A stretch of DNA of 5,395 nucleotides from NCBI GenBank assembly GCA_003646935.1, contig QMLW01000174.1, forward strand, positions 1 through 5,395. Reading direction: 5' to 3'. This document shows, in pieces, positions 4,925 through 5,395 of the stretch. How positions within the stretch are numbered: the stretch's first letter is position 1; every line of letters starts with the position of its first letter. The DNA comes from Deltaproteobacteria bacterium (lineage in GTDB: Bacteria; Desulfobacterota; DSM-4660; Desulfatiglandales; B25-G16). A program made the translations under genes and the position numbers. The notes under the pieces are model-generated. The model ran no database searches, was not told the DNA's origin, and saw only the letters and a list, made by a program, of their open reading frames with translations.

Positions 4925-5119
4925 ATGGAAGAAGAAACGGAGAGATTCACCATTGAGATTACCGATGGCGGCCTCGTTATCACCGGTGGAAAAGGCTTGA
5001 GCCTGGAGTTCACCGCAGGTGAGGCCTTGATGCTGCTCGGTATCCTCACCGAAGAAGAGCAGCGATTACGGAACATGGCTCAGGAGGCATCACCCGCCCC
5101 TATCAAGATACAGGTGTAG
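4925..5119 (+). CDS. Small acidic protein, 64 aa, function unknown
   Basis: The ORF runs from ATG 4925 to TAG 5117-5119. The N-terminal half has alternating hydrophobic residues and a GG turn (FTIEITDGGLVITGGKG), suggesting a beta hairpin. The middle (GEALMLLGILTEEEQRLRNMAQEA) is a probable amphipathic helix, and the tail is PAPIKIQV. It is rich in Glu, with no signal peptide or membrane segment, so it is probably cytoplasmic. GGGA at 4915-4918 is a weak Shine-Dalgarno with 6-nt spacing. The start codon directly abuts an in-frame TGA (4922-4924) that ends a 20-codon ORF from ATG 4862, so reinitiation is possible. The coding look (steady codon use, sensible secondary structure) supports a real gene. 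I do not recognise the family. Its 3' end may overlap the tail of the convergent DUF1786-like gene by 30 nt. Confidence -1.
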   Translation: MEEETERFTIEITDGGLVITGGKGLSLEFTAGEALMLLGILTEEEQRLRNMAQEASPAPIKIQV

Positions 5120-5155
5120 GCCATGATTTCCGAACAGGGCATCGTATTGTTTCAG
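5090..5155 (-). pseudogene. Probable C-terminal tail of the DUF1786-like gene in the -1 frame
   Basis: Re-reading the last C of the C4 run (plus-strand G at 5155-5158) gives L-K-Q-Y-D-A-L-F-G-N-H-G-L-H-L-Y-L-D and a stop at 5090-5092. GNHG followed by a hydrophobic strand resembles the GGHGA-type end of the family. The tail overlaps the final 30 nt of the 64-aa ORF on the other strand. A missing C (mutation or sequencing error) or a programmed -1 slip at C-CCC-TGA would both explain it. Confidence -1.
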
Positions 5156-5395
5156 GGGATGTGGTTGTGATCGAGGTTCCCAGCGGCCAGTTGGGGCAGA
5201 AGCGTTTCCAGCCGTTCGATGGTTATATCGCGGGTGTGGTATTCAAAGAATCCGCAGAGTTCCCCTTGCTCTAGGACCGCGCCCACGGTATGAGAGGTGG
5301 CGACATCCAGGGTAAGCACCCTGTCTTTCAGCGCTGCCACGGGATCCAGCGTTGCCCCGAGAACGGCGGCCATTCCGCTGTCCATGACGTAGATC
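5152..5395 (-). CDS. DUF1786-like ASKHA-fold protein, C-terminal part (5' cut by window edge)
   Basis: The frame enters from the right edge; codons IYV precede the first visible Met (5383-5385), so the gene starts outside the window and that Met need not be the start. MDSGMAAVLGA is followed by TLDVATSHTVGAVLEQGELCGFFEYHT. A D-x-x-[TS]-x-x-T phosphate-binding loop leading into beta strands, and then an E-x-H-T motif, are features I associate with DUF1786. That family is annotated 'putative pyruvate formate-lyase activating enzyme', but its sequence looks like an actin/Hsp70-type (ASKHA) ATPase domain. The true function is not established. In this frame it stops at TGA 5152-5154 after NLDHNHIP, just where the family normally runs on to a G-x-H-G motif. 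That motif appears in the -1 frame directly downstream, so the gene is probably frameshifted. It is convergent with the plus-strand genes and not part of their transcript. Confidence -1.
   Translation of the reverse strand, partial: IYVMDSGMAAVLGATLDPVAALKDRVLTLDVATSHTVGAVLEQGELCGFFEYHTRDITIERLETLLPQLAAGNLDHNHIP

Noticed and set aside
4813..5076. 87-codon minus-strand ORF opposite the 64-aa gene
   Set aside because: It is Ser- and Pro-rich antisense of a better candidate and overlaps the end of the secreted-protein gene.

Overview
The window looks like a piece of a mid-GC bacterial chromosome from a Gram-negative organism. It carries a FadL/PorV-type outer-membrane beta-barrel gene and a signal-peptide protein. 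The zinc-LID adenylate kinase and the Nudix protein resemble versions I associate with Desulfobacterota (former Deltaproteobacteria); that placement is an inference from memory of family sequences, not a search result. I see no rRNA, tRNA, CRISPR array, complete insertion sequence or phage module.

Layout, left to right. A HIT/GalT-superfamily nucleotidyl transferase-like gene, cut by the left edge, ends at 907. It is followed after 28 bp by a PorV/FadL-like outer-membrane protein gene (936-2030) interrupted by one in-frame TGA at 1470-1472. A 204-bp gap with a good sigma70-type promoter (TTGACC, 17 bp, TATAGT) leads to adk, adenylate kinase (2235-2882), and then to a Nudix hydrolase of the CoA-pyrophosphatase type (2939-3763) with a long insertion in its Nudix box. 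A gap of about 450 bp (3764-4220) has no conventional gene. It does hold several very short ORFs with good Shine-Dalgarno sequences, a near-perfect 15-nt inverted repeat, and an AT-rich stretch before the next gene. Then come a secreted protein of about 208 aa, possibly YceB/TULIP-like (4221-4847), and a small acidic protein of 64 aa (4925-5119). On the minus strand, the C-terminal part of a DUF1786-like ASKHA-fold protein enters from the right edge. It appears frameshifted near its end.

How the genes relate: all plus-strand genes are co-directional with short gaps, but the products (sugar/nucleotide transferase, outer-membrane porin, adenylate kinase, nucleotide-pyrophosphate hydrolase, envelope protein) do not make an obvious single pathway. 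Adk and the Nudix enzyme both handle adenine nucleotides and could share a transcript.

The most notable signals are two coding interruptions. One is the in-frame TGA in the barrel gene, followed by a compact GC-rich hairpin at bacterial-SECIS-like spacing. The other is a TGA after a C4 run in the DUF1786-like gene, where a -1 shift restores a plausible family C-terminus. TGA is the ordinary terminator of the GalT-like gene and of adk here, so a genome-wide reassignment of UGA is unlikely. Point mutation or sequencing error is the leading explanation for both.
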